Source: Streptomyces fodineus (GTDB lineage Bacteria; Actinomycetota; Actinomycetes; Streptomycetales; Streptomycetaceae). Taken from it: a DNA stretch of 64,000 bases. The notes below the pieces were generated by a model. The model made no database searches, was not told where the DNA came from, and saw nothing but the letters and a program-made list of their open reading frames with translations. Positions within the stretch are counted from its first letter, which is position 1, and every line of letters begins with the position of its first letter. The position numbers were made by a program, and so were the translations under genes. The stretch lies in the NCBI RefSeq assembly GCF_001735805.1, contig NZ_CP017248.1:2976001-3040000 (forward strand). The letters run 5' to 3'. Positions 17,492 to 26,796 of the stretch are shown here, piece by piece.

Positions 17492-19666
17492 ATGGAACGC
17501 ATGGAGCACACGAGCAACGCGGATCTCCGGGCGCAGGCGGATGCCGTCCTCGCCCGGCTCGTCGGGGATGCCACGGGCGCGGCCCGGCTGCGCGAGGACC
17601 AATGGCGGGCGATCGAGGCACTGGTCGCCGAGCGGCGCCGGGCTCTGGTCGTGCAGCGCACGGGGTGGGGCAAGTCCGCGGTGTACTTCGTGGCGACCTC
17701 GTTGCTGCGGGCCAGAGGAAGCGGACCCACGGTGATCGTCTCGCCCCTGCTCGCGCTCATGCGCAATCAGGTCGAGGCCGCGGCCCGGGCCGGCATCCAC
17801 GCCCGCACCATCAACTCCGCCAACACCGAGGAGTGGGACGCCGTCCAGGCCGAGATCGCGGCCGGCGAGGTCGATGTCCTGCTCGTCAGTCCGGAGCGGC
17901 TGAACAATCCGGACTTCCGCGACCAGGTCCTGCCCAAGCTGTCCGCGGCAACCGGTCTGCTGGTCGTGGACGAGGCCCACTGCATCTCCGACTGGGGTCA
18001 TGACTTCCGCCCCGACTACCGGCGGCTGCGCACCATGCTCGGCGACCTCCCGCCCGGCGTCCCCGTGCTGGCCACCACCGCCACGGCCAATGCCCGGGTG
18101 ACGGCGGACGTCGCCGAACAGCTGGGCACCGGCGGCACCTCGGACGCCCTGGTGCTGCGCGGGCCGCTGGACCGGGACAGCCTGAGCCTCGGCGTGCTGC
18201 CGCTGCCGGATGCCGCGCACCGGATGGCCTGGCTCGCCGACCACCTCGACGACCTGCCGGGCTCCGGCATCATCTACACGCTCACCGTCGCCGCCGCGGA
18301 GGAGGTCACCGCGTTCCTGCGGCAGCGCGGGCACACCGTCGCCTCGTACACGGGAAAGACGGAGAACGCCGAGCGCCAGCAGGCCGAGGAGGATCTGCTC
18401 GCCAACCGGGTCAAGGCGCTGGTCGCGACCTCCGCGCTCGGCATGGGCTTCGACAAGCCGGATCTCGGTTTCGTGGTCCACCTCGGCTCCCCCTCCTCCC
18501 CCATCGCCTACTACCAGCAGGTCGGCCGAGCGGGCCGCGGTGTCGAGCACGCCGAGGTGCTGCTGCTGCCGGGCAAGGAGGACGAGGCGATCTGGCAGTA
18601 CTTCGCATCGCTCGCCTTCCCTTCCGAAGAGCTGGTCCGGCGCACCCTGGACGTCCTTGCCCGGGCCGACGGCCCCCTGTCGCTGCCCGCGCTGGAACCC
18701 CTGGTCGAGCTGCGACGCTCCCGGCTGGAAACCATGCTGAAGGTCCTCGACGTGGACGGGGCGGTCCACCGCGTCAAGGGCGGCTGGATCGCCACCGGAC
18801 AGCCCTGGTCGTACGACGCCGAGCGCTACGACTGGGTGGCCCGGCAGCGCGCGGCGGAGCAGGACGCGATGCGCGCCTACGCCTCCACCACCGAGTGCCG
18901 CATGGAGTTCCTGCAGCTTCAGCTGGACGACGAGGGTGCCAAACCCTGCGGCCGCTGCGACAACTGCGCCGGCCCCCGCTTCACCGCCGACGCCTCCACG
19001 GCGGCGGTGGACGCCGCGCGCAGCGACCTGGGCCGTGCGGGGGTCGAGGTGGAGCCCCGCCGTATGTGGCCGACGGGCCTGCCGGCCATCGGCATCGATC
19101 TCAAGGGGCGTATTCCGGCCGGTGAACAGGCCTCGTCGGGACGGGCGCTGGGTCGGTTGTCGGACATCGGCTGGGGCAACCGGCTGCGTCCGCTTCTCTC
19201 GCCCCAGGCGCCGGATACTGCGGTGCCGGACGACGTGGCGCGGGCCGTGGTGGGGGTCCTGGCCGACTGGGCGAAGGGCCCGGGCGGCTGGGCTTCCGGT
19301 GCGTCCGACGCCCAGGCCCGGCCGGTGGGTGTCGTCACCGTCGCCTCACGGACCCGGCCCCTGCTGATCCACTCCCTGGGCTCCCGGATCGCCGAGATCG
19401 GCCGGCTGCCGCTGCTCGGCTCCGTGGAGTACGCCGGGGACGTGCCACGGGTGCCCCGCAGCAACAGCGCGCAGCGGCTGAAGGCCCTTGACGGCGAGCT
19501 GACGGTGCAGCCCGCCCTCGCATCGGCGCTCGCCGCGGCCGGTGGCCCGGTGCTGCTGGTCGACGACTTCACCGAGACGGGCTGGACCCTCGCGGTCGCG
19601 GCACGTCTGCTCAGAAAGTCCGGCGCGCGAGCGGTGTTGCCGCTGGTCCTGGCTGTCCAGGGCTGA
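17492..19666 (+). CDS. RecQ-family DNA helicase with C-terminal phosphoribosyltransferase-like domain
   Basis: The product is 724 residues. The SF2 helicase core (about 25-360) has motif I QRTGWGKS, the DEAH-type box VVDEAHCISDWGHDFRPDYR (the RecQ aromatic-rich loop follows the box), TTATA, and motif VI QQVGRAGRG. A zinc-binding RecQ-Ct with CxxC pairs (CGRCDNC, preceded by TECRMEFLQLQ) lies near 480-505. The last 110 residues contain a PRPP-binding-like motif, VLLVDDFTETGWTLAVAARLL, preceded by a flexible-loop-like segment, as in type I phosphoribosyltransferases (ComF class). Both ATG 17492 and ATG 17501 lack a good ribosome binding site; TTG 17471 is also in frame. The PRTase fusion is the odd feature: it might sense or process nucleotides. 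No SOS box was found upstream. Confidence 0.93.
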   Translation: MERMEHTSNADLRAQADAVLARLVGDATGAARLREDQWRAIEALVAERRRALVVQRTGWGKSAVYFVATSLLRARGSGPTVIVSPLLALMRNQVEAAARAGIHARTINSANTEEWDAVQAEIAAGEVDVLLVSPERLNNPDFRDQVLPKLSAATGLLVVDEAHCISDWGHDFRPDYRRLRTMLGDLPPGVPVLATTATANARVTADVAEQLGTGGTSDALVLRGPLDRDSLSLGVLPLPDAAHRMAWLADHLDDLPGSGIIYTLTVAAAEEVTAFLRQRGHTVASYTGKTENAERQQAEEDLLANRVKALVATSALGMGFDKPDLGFVVHLGSPSSPIAYYQQVGRAGRGVEHAEVLLLPGKEDEAIWQYFASLAFPSEELVRRTLDVLARADGPLSLPALEPLVELRRSRLETMLKVLDVDGAVHRVKGGWIATGQPWSYDAERYDWVARQRAAEQDAMRAYASTTECRMEFLQLQLDDEGAKPCGRCDNCAGPRFTADASTAAVDAARSDLGRAGVEVEPRRMWPTGLPAIGIDLKGRIPAGEQASSGRALGRLSDIGWGNRLRPLLSPQAPDTAVPDDVARAVVGVLADWAKGPGGWASGASDAQARPVGVVTVASRTRPLLIHSLGSRIAEIGRLPLLGSVEYAGDVPRVPRSNSAQRLKALDGELTVQPALASALAAAGGPVLLVDDFTETGWTLAVAARLLRKSGARAVLPLVLAVQG

Positions 19667-19929
19667 CCGCGCACCGGCCGCGGCAACCGTACGAGGGCAG
19701 GCACCGGCCCTCAGGCTTCACCGGGCCTACCTTTGGGTAGGGATATAAGCCACGCACCACCAGATAAGCGTCTGTGGCCCCAATTGCTCGTTGCCGCATC
19801 CCAGTTCGGCAGGAAGAATTGAGGTCCGCTCCCCGCACGGCTTGTCCGTTCCGGTTGGGCTCTGCTGCGGTGCGCGGTCCTCGAATCCGACCTCGCCCGC
19901 AGTGTGGGCGCGTAGCCGAAGGGAGGAAC

Positions 19930-20550
19930 GTGACCTTCGGATTCGCCTCGTCCTCGGCGGCCTCGTTCTCGACGTCCGCGTCCGCCGCTTCCGCCAGTCG
20001 CCTGCTCGAGCCGGCCGAATGGGCTGCCGCCGGAATCCCCCTGCTACGCAACCCTCGTGAGGTCGTCAGCGGGCTGCATGCCCGCCATCGGCCGAGGCCC
20101 TCCATGGCGATCGTGGCCGTGCTCGATCCGGAAGAGCGGCTCTGCGCCAGCGCGTCGTTCATACGTCGTCCAGCCCCGGCCGACGGCTGGATGTTCCGCA
20201 ACGCGCTGCTCGCGCAGCTGCGCCGGATCATTCCGCACGACCTGCGACGCCGGACCCCGGTGCGCACGGCGATACTCGTCTACTGCCGTGAGGGCGACGC
20301 GCGTTGGACGGAGGAGGACGGCGCCTGGATGTGGGGCCTGCGTGACGCCTGCACGCTGCACGGGCTGCGGTGCGGGGCGTACATCACGCTGACCCACGAC
20401 GGCTGGCACGTGCTCGGCGAAGGCCGTAGCGGCCGCCATCCGAACGCCGACTCCGCACCGGAGCCCTTCGCCCTGTCCGAGGCCCCGCCGCTCGCACCGC
20501 GCACCGGGGGCCCGGTCTCCGAGGTTCTGCGCCGCGCGGCGGCTCGGTGA
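19930..20550 (+). CDS. Conserved hypothetical protein
   Basis: A 206-residue soluble protein that I do not recognise. It has a Ser/Ala-rich N-terminus (TFGFASSSAASFSTSASAAS), then a folded part with SMAIVAVLDPEERLCASASF, DGWMFRNALLAQLRRIIPHDLRRRTPVRTAILVYCREG and DGAWMWGLRDACTLHGLRCGAYITLTHDGWHVL, ending in a Pro-rich tail. The RNase H-like or nuclease-type feel of alternating strands is not strong enough to assign a fold. GTG 19930 follows AGGGAGGAAC, an excellent ribosome binding site. It is transcribed toward the convergent 20991 gene. Confidence 0.8.
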   Translation: MTFGFASSSAASFSTSASAASASRLLEPAEWAAAGIPLLRNPREVVSGLHARHRPRPSMAIVAVLDPEERLCASASFIRRPAPADGWMFRNALLAQLRRIIPHDLRRRTPVRTAILVYCREGDARWTEEDGAWMWGLRDACTLHGLRCGAYITLTHDGWHVLGEGRSGRHPNADSAPEPFALSEAPPLAPRTGGPVSEVLRRAAAR

Positions 20551-20990
20551 GGGACACGACGGCAGATCAGGCCTGACGCCCGTCCGTTCCGCGCCCCCGA
20601 CCGGCCTGGACGGACCGCGAACCGACCGCCCACCGCTCCGCCCCAGGAGGCCGCGCATGATCCGTGGCGTGCCGGGGAACGCGGGGCCGTGCCACGCCCA
20701 CGACCGCACCGGCGACCGAGCCGCGCCCAGAAGCCGTACGAGATCCACTCCCGGCGCGGCCACGCAAGCGCCGCTCACGGACCGGCCGCGGCAGGCACGG
20801 CAGCGTTAGTCAGGGGCCGGTCTCCGCCCGAGAACCGCTGCCCCACATCTGGCGTCCCGGCGCATTGCCGGGAGGCCGCCCCGCGAGTGCAACGGCCGCC
20901 GGTCATCCGGGCATGCCAAGGGCCACGCCGTGCGGATACCGCCGGAGCGGCCGCTTCGTCACCCCGGTGTCCCGAGGTGACGGAGGCGGC
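20551..20990. other. Gap between convergent genes
   Basis: About 440 bp of GC-rich sequence with no frame that combines a start, a ribosome binding site and codon bias. No strong hairpin, tRNA or repeat was seen. Confidence 0.5.
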
Positions 20991-21644
20991 TCAGACGCCG
21001 GTGCCCAGCACCGAGTTGATCTGCTGCGGGTCGCCGCAGACGATCAGCAGGGCACCGGCGCGGGCGTGGGCCAGCGGGAGGGCCGAGGCAGCAGCGGAAG
21101 CGGGACCTCCGTTGACGGCCACGACGACCACCGGGCGGGACGCGGCGCGGGAGGCGATGGCGGCGTCCGCGTAGAAGACGTCGTCACCGGCGTCATGCTG
21201 CGCCCAGTAGGAGGCTTCACCGAAGGTCAGCTCGTGTTCCGCCCACGGGTGCTGGGACCCGGTGGTGATCACGAGCACGTCGCCGGGGGCACGACCCGAG
21301 TCCAGGAGCAGGTCCACCGCCTCATCGGCGGCGTCGAGCGCACCCTCGGCCGAGGCCGGGATCAGCTGGATCTGCGGGGCAGCCGCCGGGGCGGCGGGAG
21401 CGGCCGGGCCCGTGGGGCCCGGCTTGGCCGGAGCCACGTCACGCGGCGTGCGCTGCACCGGCGCCGCGGGCCGCGGGGGGCCGGGACGACCGGGGCGGGA
21501 CGGAGCCGCGGGGCGGGGGCCGGGTACGGGGCGGGGGGTCGGCGCGGTACGGCCGCTGGCCGGCGTGGCGCGGGGACCCTGGGCACTCTCGTGAATCTGA
21601 GGCTCCTCGGGAATGAGAGGCATGGGCTGATATTTATCAAACAT
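20991..21644 (-). CDS. Pro/Ala-rich protein with a domain resembling the UvrD helicase C-terminus
   Basis: The 217-residue product has a disordered N-terminal half (about 20-115) of Pro, Ala, Arg and Gly, then a compact alpha/beta domain: DVLVITTGSQHPWAEHELTFGEASYWAQHDAGDDVFYADAAIA, RPVVVVAVNGG, ARAGALLIVCGDPQQINSVLGTGV. The end resembles the last motifs of UvrD/Rep-type helicases (a call to nucleotide or substrate discrimination and GDPQQ) but no Walker A is present, so it cannot be a helicase by itself. ATG 21644 is at FDKYQPMPLIPEEP. It is 47 bp downstream of rnhB and may be cotranscribed with it. Function unknown. Confidence 0.75.
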   Translation of the reverse strand: MFDKYQPMPLIPEEPQIHESAQGPRATPASGRTAPTPRPVPGPRPAAPSRPGRPGPPRPAAPVQRTPRDVAPAKPGPTGPAAPAAPAAAPQIQLIPASAEGALDAADEAVDLLLDSGRAPGDVLVITTGSQHPWAEHELTFGEASYWAQHDAGDDVFYADAAIASRAASRPVVVVAVNGGPASAAASALPLAHARAGALLIVCGDPQQINSVLGTGV

Positions 21645-21691
21645 TGGTGCGGCGCGGGTGACCGGGTGGCACATCAGTGCGATCGGAACCG

Positions 21692-22393
21692 TCAGAAATC
21701 GAAGCCGAGCTGACCTTCGATTTCCGGAACGCTTCCATCCACCCAGCTGCGGACCTTCTTGAGGTGCCGCCACTGAGGCAACGCATCAAGATACGCCCAC
21801 GACAAGCGGTGGTGCGGGGTGGGCCCCCACTCCTCCAGTGCGGCCTTGTGCACGGGCGACGGATACCCGGCGTTGTCCGCGAATCCGAAGTCTGCATGGT
21901 CGATACCCAGTTCGGCCATCATTTTGTCGCGCTGAACCTTGGCTATCACCGACGCCGCGGCGACGGCCACACACGACTGATCACCCTTGATCACCGTGCG
22001 CACCTTCCAGGGGGCGCCGAGGTAGTCGTGCTTCCCGTCGAGGATCACGGCGTCGGGGCGGACCGGCAGGACATCCAGGGCGCGTACCGCCGCCAGCCGC
22101 AGGGCGGCCGTCATCCCCAGGCCGTCGATCTCCTCGGGGGAAGCATGCCCCAGCGCGTAGGCCGTCACCCATGTCTGCAGGATCGCGGCCAGCTCCGTGC
22201 GCCGCTTGATCGTCAGCAGCTTGGAGTCGGTCAGCCCCTCGGGCGGGCGGCGGAGTCCGGTGATCGCGGCGCAGACGGTGACAGGTCCGGCCCAGGCGCC
22301 GCGCCCCACCTCGTCGACACCGGCAATGACCTTCGCTCCGGTCGTGGCGCGCAGGGAGCGCTCGACGGTGTGAGTAGGCAGTTCGTACGGCAT
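21692..22393 (-). CDS. rnhB: Ribonuclease HII
   Basis: A 233-residue RNase HII that cleaves the RNA strand of RNA-DNA hybrids and single ribonucleotides in DNA. Active-site motifs are present: [17 protein letters not shown] (first two acidic residues), [12 protein letters not shown] (third Asp), and the region around [15 protein letters not shown] with the fourth acidic residue. [12 protein letters not shown] carries the DSK motif. ATG 22393 follows a short spacer. Length and order are standard. The neighbouring gene for the UvrD-like fragment overlaps functionally with DNA repair. Confidence 0.95.
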   Translation of the reverse strand: MPYELPTHTVERSLRATTGAKVIAGVDEVGRGAWAGPVTVCAAITGLRRPPEGLTDSKLLTIKRRTELAAILQTWVTAYALGHASPEEIDGLGMTAALRLAAVRALDVLPVRPDAVILDGKHDYLGAPWKVRTVIKGDQSCVAVAAASVIAKVQRDKMMAELGIDHADFGFADNAGYPSPVHKAALEEWGPTPHHRLSWAYLDALPQWRHLKKVRSWVDGSVPEIEGQLGFDF

Positions 22394-22474
22394 GGCGCCC
22401 TTAGCGTACGCCGCCGGGCTCGTCGCCCGACACCCTGGTCGCCCGACCGCCGCACAGATCGGCGGCGTGCGGGA

Positions 22475-23098
22475 TCAGCTTCCGTAGGGGCGGAGCAGCG
22501 GGAGCATCAGCTGGTCGATCATGTCTTCGAGATCCCGATCGCTCCATTCACTGGCGCACATTTTCGAGCGGTACATCATCATGGCCGGGATGGCATCCAG
22601 GACATAGCCGTTGGCCGCGTCAGGGCGAACTTCCCCTCGCTCTATTCCACGGGCGATCACTTCACCGAGGAGCATGACGGTCGGCTGCACCACTCCCCCG
22701 ACGATCACCTCCTGGAAGCGCTCTGCCTGGACTTGATCGCACTCGTGAATGACCGAGCGCAGCGCGACACCGGGGGGCGAGTACATGATCTGCCGCACCT
22801 GCCGGCACAGGGTGAGGAGGTCCTCGCGCACGCTGCCCAGGTCCGGGGCCGCCGCCACCCGAGGCAGTCCGGCCGCCAGCGCGTCCGCGACGAGATCCTC
22901 CTTGGAGGGCCACCGGCGATACACCGCGGCCTTGCCGGTCTGGGCGCCTGCCGCGATTCCCTCCATGGTCAGCCCCTTCCAGCCGACCTCGCCGAGTTGT
23001 TCCAGCGCGGCATCCAGGATCGCGCGCTCCAGCACCACGCCGCGCCGACGAGGGGAAACCGCCGGGGCGGGAGCGGCCGTCCAGCGCGAGGTAACCAT
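22475..23098 (-). CDS. TetR-family repressor of the adjacent MFS pump
   Basis: The 207-residue protein has an N-terminal TetR helix-turn-helix (ILDAALEQLGEVGWKGLTMEGIAAGAQTGKAAVYRRWPSKEDLVADAL) and an all-helical C-terminal ligand domain of the TetR_C kind. It is divergent from the MFS exporter, and two perfect 20-bp palindromes lie between them. By family behaviour it represses both genes and is released by a substrate of the pump. ATG 23098 is followed by VTSRWTAAPAPAVSPRRRG, a disordered basic lead. The inducer is not known. Confidence 0.92.
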   Translation of the reverse strand: MVTSRWTAAPAPAVSPRRRGVVLERAILDAALEQLGEVGWKGLTMEGIAAGAQTGKAAVYRRWPSKEDLVADALAAGLPRVAAAPDLGSVREDLLTLCRQVRQIMYSPPGVALRSVIHECDQVQAERFQEVIVGGVVQPTVMLLGEVIARGIERGEVRPDAANGYVLDAIPAMMMYRSKMCASEWSDRDLEDMIDQLMLPLLRPYGS

Positions 23099-23194
23099 CT
23101 ATATCTCTCCAACATGCAGGGGAAGCGGGGATTCCGGGGCGGGGGTGCGCCGCGCCGCAGCAACAAGGGGGACGCGAGGCGGGGCGCAGGATTA

Positions 23195-23214
23195 AGTGAA
23201 CGCTTGCGTTCACT
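23195..23214. promoter_or_regulatory. TetR operator 1
   Basis: AGTGAACGCTTGCGTTCACT is a perfect 20-bp palindrome in the tetR-MFS intergenic region. Its centre is 48 bp from the centre of the second site. Confidence 0.85.
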
Positions 23215-23242
23215 GTTGGCAACTCACTACCGTGGACGCGAC

Positions 23243-23262
23243 AGTGAACGCGATCGTTCACT
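23243..23262. promoter_or_regulatory. TetR operator 2
   Basis: AGTGAACGCGATCGTTCACT is a perfect 20-bp palindrome sharing the half-site AGTGAACG with operator 1. It lies 23 bp upstream of the MFS start codon, where bound repressor would block transcription or its start. Confidence 0.85.
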
Positions 23263-23285
23263 AACGCCTGTATGGGGGACCCATA

Positions 23286-24833
23286 GTGACGACCTCTCAG
23301 CTGCTTCAGGAACCGAAACCGGGCGTGGCCCGCCGGGAGGGGCATCCCGGCATCGCACTCACCGTCATCGCGGCCTGCCAACTCATGGTTGTACTCGACG
23401 CGACGATTGTGAACATCGCGCTCCCGCACATTCAAGATGCACTCAAGTTCAGCACCACGGACCTGACTTGGGTGATCAGCGCCTACACGCTCACCTTCGG
23501 CGGCCTGTTGCTGCTCGGTGCGCGGGCCGGCGACATCCTCGGCCGTCGCCGGGTGTTCATGGCCGGCATCCTGCTGTTCACGTTCGCCTCGCTGCTGGGC
23601 GGTTTCGCCCAGGAGCCCTGGCAGCTGCTGGCCGCACGGGCCCTGCAGGGCGTGGGTGGCGCGATCGCGTCGCCCACGTCGCTGGCGCTGATCACCACGA
23701 CGTTCCCCGAGGGCCCGGAACGCAACCGGGCCTTCGGCGTGTTCGCCGCCGTGTCCGCGGGCGGTGGCGCCATCGGCCTGCTGGCGGGCGGCATGCTCAC
23801 GGACTGGCTCGACTGGCGGTGGGTGCTGTTCGTCAACGTGCCGATCGGCGTGCTGATCGCGTCGCTGGCGCCGCTGTACATCAACGAGTCCGAGCGGCAT
23901 CCGGGGCGCTTCGACATCACGGGCGCACTGACCTCGACGGCGGGCATGGCCTCGCTGGTCTACGGGTTCATCCGCGCCTCGGAGAACGGCTGGCGGGACG
24001 GCCTCACCCTCGGCTCGTTCGGCGCGGCCGCAGTGCTCCTGCTCGCCTTCGTCCTGACCGAGATGCGGGCGAAGGAGCCGATCACCCCGCTCAGGATGTT
24101 CGCGGACCGCAACCGCTGGGGCACGTACGTGGTCATGCTGAGCCTCGCCGCCGCGATGTTCGGCATGTTCTTCTACATCGTGCTGTTCGTGCAGGACGTT
24201 CTCGGCTACAGCGCGATCAAGGCCGGCCTGGCCTTCCTCCCCGTGACGGTCGCGATCGCGGTCGGTGCCGGCCTGTCCCAGCACTTCCTTCCGAGGCTCG
24301 GCCCGAGGCCGTTCATGATGGCCGGCTCCGGACTCGTGCTGATCGGGCTGGTCTGGCAGACCTTCATCCGGCCGGACAGCTCCTACCTCGGCGGCGTTCT
24401 CGGTCCGATGCTGGTCTTCGGCTTCGGCATGGGCCTGAACTTCGTGACGGTCACGGTCACGGCGGTCTCCGGCGTCGCGCAGCACGAGGCGGGCGCGGCC
24501 TCCGGGCTCCTCAACGCCATGCAGCAGGTGGGCGGTTCGCTCGGGTTGTCCATCCTGACGACCGTGTTCGCTTCGGCAGCCAAGGACGAGACGAAGAAGC
24601 AGCTGCCGAAGTTCCTCGCCCACGGCTCGCCGCAGCAGAAGGCCCACTTCGCCAAGACGCACCAGTTGCCCACGCCCTGGGGGCATGAGGTGCTCGCCCA
24701 CGGCATCTCCACCGCGTTCGTGCCGGCTGCCGCGATGGCCGGTGCCGCATTCCTCACCGCCTGGCTGGTGATCAGGGTCCGCAAGAGCGATCTCGACTCT
24801 CTCGCCGGCGTGGCGGGCCCGGGCATCGGCTGA
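23286..24833 (+). CDS. MFS multidrug exporter, DHA2 (EmrB/QacA) family, 14 helices
   Basis: A 515-residue proton-driven exporter with 14 predicted transmembrane helices. Motif D1 LDATIVNIALPHIQDAL is in helix 1. Motif A GARAGDILGRRRVFMAG lies in the helix 2-3 loop, and motif C-like GPMLVFGFGMGLNFVTV and GVGGAIASPTSLALITTTF are present. It probably exports hydrophobic drugs or a secondary metabolite. GTG 23286 follows GGGGGA. Regulation by the divergent TetR is nearly certain from the two operators. Downstream is a weak GC hairpin only. Confidence 0.95.
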   Translation: MTTSQLLQEPKPGVARREGHPGIALTVIAACQLMVVLDATIVNIALPHIQDALKFSTTDLTWVISAYTLTFGGLLLLGARAGDILGRRRVFMAGILLFTFASLLGGFAQEPWQLLAARALQGVGGAIASPTSLALITTTFPEGPERNRAFGVFAAVSAGGGAIGLLAGGMLTDWLDWRWVLFVNVPIGVLIASLAPLYINESERHPGRFDITGALTSTAGMASLVYGFIRASENGWRDGLTLGSFGAAAVLLLAFVLTEMRAKEPITPLRMFADRNRWGTYVVMLSLAAAMFGMFFYIVLFVQDVLGYSAIKAGLAFLPVTVAIAVGAGLSQHFLPRLGPRPFMMAGSGLVLIGLVWQTFIRPDSSYLGGVLGPMLVFGFGMGLNFVTVTVTAVSGVAQHEAGAASGLLNAMQQVGGSLGLSILTTVFASAAKDETKKQLPKFLAHGSPQQKAHFAKTHQLPTPWGHEVLAHGISTAFVPAAAMAGAAFLTAWLVIRVRKSDLDSLAGVAGPGIG

Positions 24834-25070
24834 CCCTGCCCCGGCCACGCGGAGCCGCGGCCGGCCGGACCGACGCCGGTGGACAGGCGGCGCATGCGGC
24901 GGTCCGGCCGGCCGCATCAGGGCTGCCCGCACCCACGTGAGGACCAGAACAGCAGTCAGCAGCACAAGCAGCACCGCGCACGCCATGTCCGCACCTCCTC
25001 CGACCGTCGCTGGGAAGAACGGGCGACGGTCACGGAGGGTTCCCGGCGGACACGGAGAGTTTCGAACCCG

Positions 25071-25976
25071 TTAGAGCTCCGTCGGCACCCACTCCGGAAG
25101 TGCCTCGACGCGTTCCGCCCACTCGGCGGGCGGGCTCCCCGCCTTCCCGGAGGCGAGCACACCGCCCGCGATCGCGCAGGTCGTGTCGACGTCGCCGCCC
25201 ACCCCGGCGGTGGTCCAGAAGGCCGTCTCGTAGTCACCGAGGCTGCGTGCGGCGGACCAGAGGGCGAAGGGAACGGTGTCGTGGGCGGTCGTACGGCGTC
25301 CGCATCCCAGCACCGCCGCGACGGTGCCCGCGTCGCCGTAGTCGAGCATGTCGCGGGCGCGCCGGAGTCCCTGGCCGACGGCGCTCTTCGGTACCAGGGC
25401 GATGACGCCGTCGAGGAGTGCCTCGGGGCTGGGCGGCCCGTCCGGCGAGCCGGCCAGTGCCGCCGCGGCGGCCACGGCCATGGCGCCGACGACGGCTTCG
25501 CGGTGCTGATGGGTGGGGTAGGCCGAGATCTCGGCCTGGTGGGTCGCCTGCTCCGGGTCGTCCGCGTACCAGGCGCCCAGGGGCGCGATCCGCATCGCCG
25601 CTCCGTTGCCCCAGGAGCCTCGCCCGTTGAACAGCCCGGCGGCCAGCTCTCGCCAGTCCTCGCCCTCCCGGACGAGCCTCAGCAGGCGGTTGACCGCGGG
25701 GCCGTATCCCCGGTCGAAGTCGTGGTGCTCGGCGAAGGAGCGGGCCAGGGCGTCCTGGTCGATGCGCTGGTGCGCGGCGAGGACGGCGACGACGGAGCAG
25801 GCCATCTCGGTGTCGTCCGTCCACGGCCAGGGCCCCGCGGGCAGCTCGCGTCGCTTCAGCAGGGGGTAGTTCGCCGGAACGAAGAACTGGGAGCCCAGGG
25901 CGTCCCCCACGGCCAGTCCGCGCAGGCTCGCCAGGACGCGCTCCAGGCGCCCGGAGGAAGAGGAGTCAGCGGTCAT
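25071..25976 (-). CDS. ADP-ribosylglycohydrolase (DraG/ARH family)
   Basis: This 301-residue all-helical enzyme removes ADP-ribose from proteins or small acceptors using two Mg ions. Metal-ligand motifs are in order: GDALGSQF, WTDDTEMACSV, GNGAAMRIAPLGAW and GGDVDTTCAIAGGVL. Target unknown; related enzymes reverse regulatory ADP-ribosylation. ATG 25976 lies 12 bp after the histidine phosphatase stop, so the two are cotranscribed (phosphatase first). The MFS gene ends convergently. Confidence 0.93.
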   Translation of the reverse strand: MTADSSSSGRLERVLASLRGLAVGDALGSQFFVPANYPLLKRRELPAGPWPWTDDTEMACSVVAVLAAHQRIDQDALARSFAEHHDFDRGYGPAVNRLLRLVREGEDWRELAAGLFNGRGSWGNGAAMRIAPLGAWYADDPEQATHQAEISAYPTHQHREAVVGAMAVAAAAALAGSPDGPPSPEALLDGVIALVPKSAVGQGLRRARDMLDYGDAGTVAAVLGCGRRTTAHDTVPFALWSAARSLGDYETAFWTTAGVGGDVDTTCAIAGGVLASGKAGSPPAEWAERVEALPEWVPTEL

Positions 25977-25988
25977 CGCACTGCCACT

Positions 25989-26648
25989 CTATCCGTTCAC
26001 CCAGTACGACAGCGGCTTGCGCCAGCGCTCGAAGGGCCGGTCGAGCGTGTATTTGCCGTCCTCCCCGAGAACGAGCATCCGCACCTCCGCGTTCCCGGGA
26101 TTCGACAGCGACTCGAATTCCGCGACCGTCCAGTGGAACCAGCGCATGCAGAACAGCCGCATCGCGAGTCCGTGCGTCACCAGGAGGACGTTCGGCGGGT
26201 GGTCCGGTGCCTCGAAGCTGCGGAACAGGCTCTCCAGGAAGCCACCGACCCGGTCGTAGACGTCGGCGCCGGACTCGCCCTGCGGGAACCGGAAGAAGAA
26301 GTGGCCGTACGCGTCGCGGTAGGCCTTCTGCAGGCGCACGTCGTCGCGGTCCTGCCAGTTGCCCCAGTCCTGCTCACGGAGCCGGGGCTCCTCCCGGACG
26401 CGTATGAGGTCGGGGTCGAGGTGGAAGGCGCGGAGCGTCTCGTGCGTACGGCGGTACGGGGAGACATACACGCTCACGCGTTCCCGGCCGAAGAGTTCCC
26501 GGAGCTCCTTGCCGGTCTCCTCGGCCTGCCGCAAGCCGCGCTCGGTCAGCGCGAGAGCGTGGTCGGGCTCGCGCTCGTACACGGAGTCGTCGACGTTGCC
26601 CGTTGACTCGCCGTGCCGGACAAGGACGATGCGCCGTGGTCGTGCCAT
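25989..26648 (-). CDS. Histidine phosphatase superfamily protein
   Basis: A 219-residue branch-1 histidine phosphatase. The N-terminal RHG triad is in RIVLVRHGESTGN (nucleophile His12), the downstream Arg in YVSPYRRTHET, and the second His in LLVTHGLAMRLF. The Glu in the acid position lies near RLREQDWGNWQD. It is annotated phosphoglycerate mutase-like in relatives, but the substrate is not determined. It is the upstream member of an operon with the ADP-ribosylglycohydrolase, which suggests a shared phosphate or ADP-ribose theme (inference). Confidence 0.92.
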   Translation of the reverse strand: MARPRRIVLVRHGESTGNVDDSVYEREPDHALALTERGLRQAEETGKELRELFGRERVSVYVSPYRRTHETLRAFHLDPDLIRVREEPRLREQDWGNWQDRDDVRLQKAYRDAYGHFFFRFPQGESGADVYDRVGGFLESLFRSFEAPDHPPNVLLVTHGLAMRLFCMRWFHWTVAEFESLSNPGNAEVRMLVLGEDGKYTLDRPFERWRKPLSYWVNG

Positions 26649-26796
26649 GCCGAAACCCTAGATCGAGCGAGGGACAGTCGAGGACTCGTACGGGCTCCAT
26701 ACGGCGTAGGTCACACGAATCCGGTGTCCCGGGCCGTTCGCGGACCCGCTGGCGGCAGCTTCAGACAGTGAGTTTGTTATTCGAACGCACAGGGGT

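Noticed and set aside
15556..18003. An 815-residue plus-strand open frame
   Set aside because: It is antisense to the DUF4192 gene and runs out of frame into recQ.
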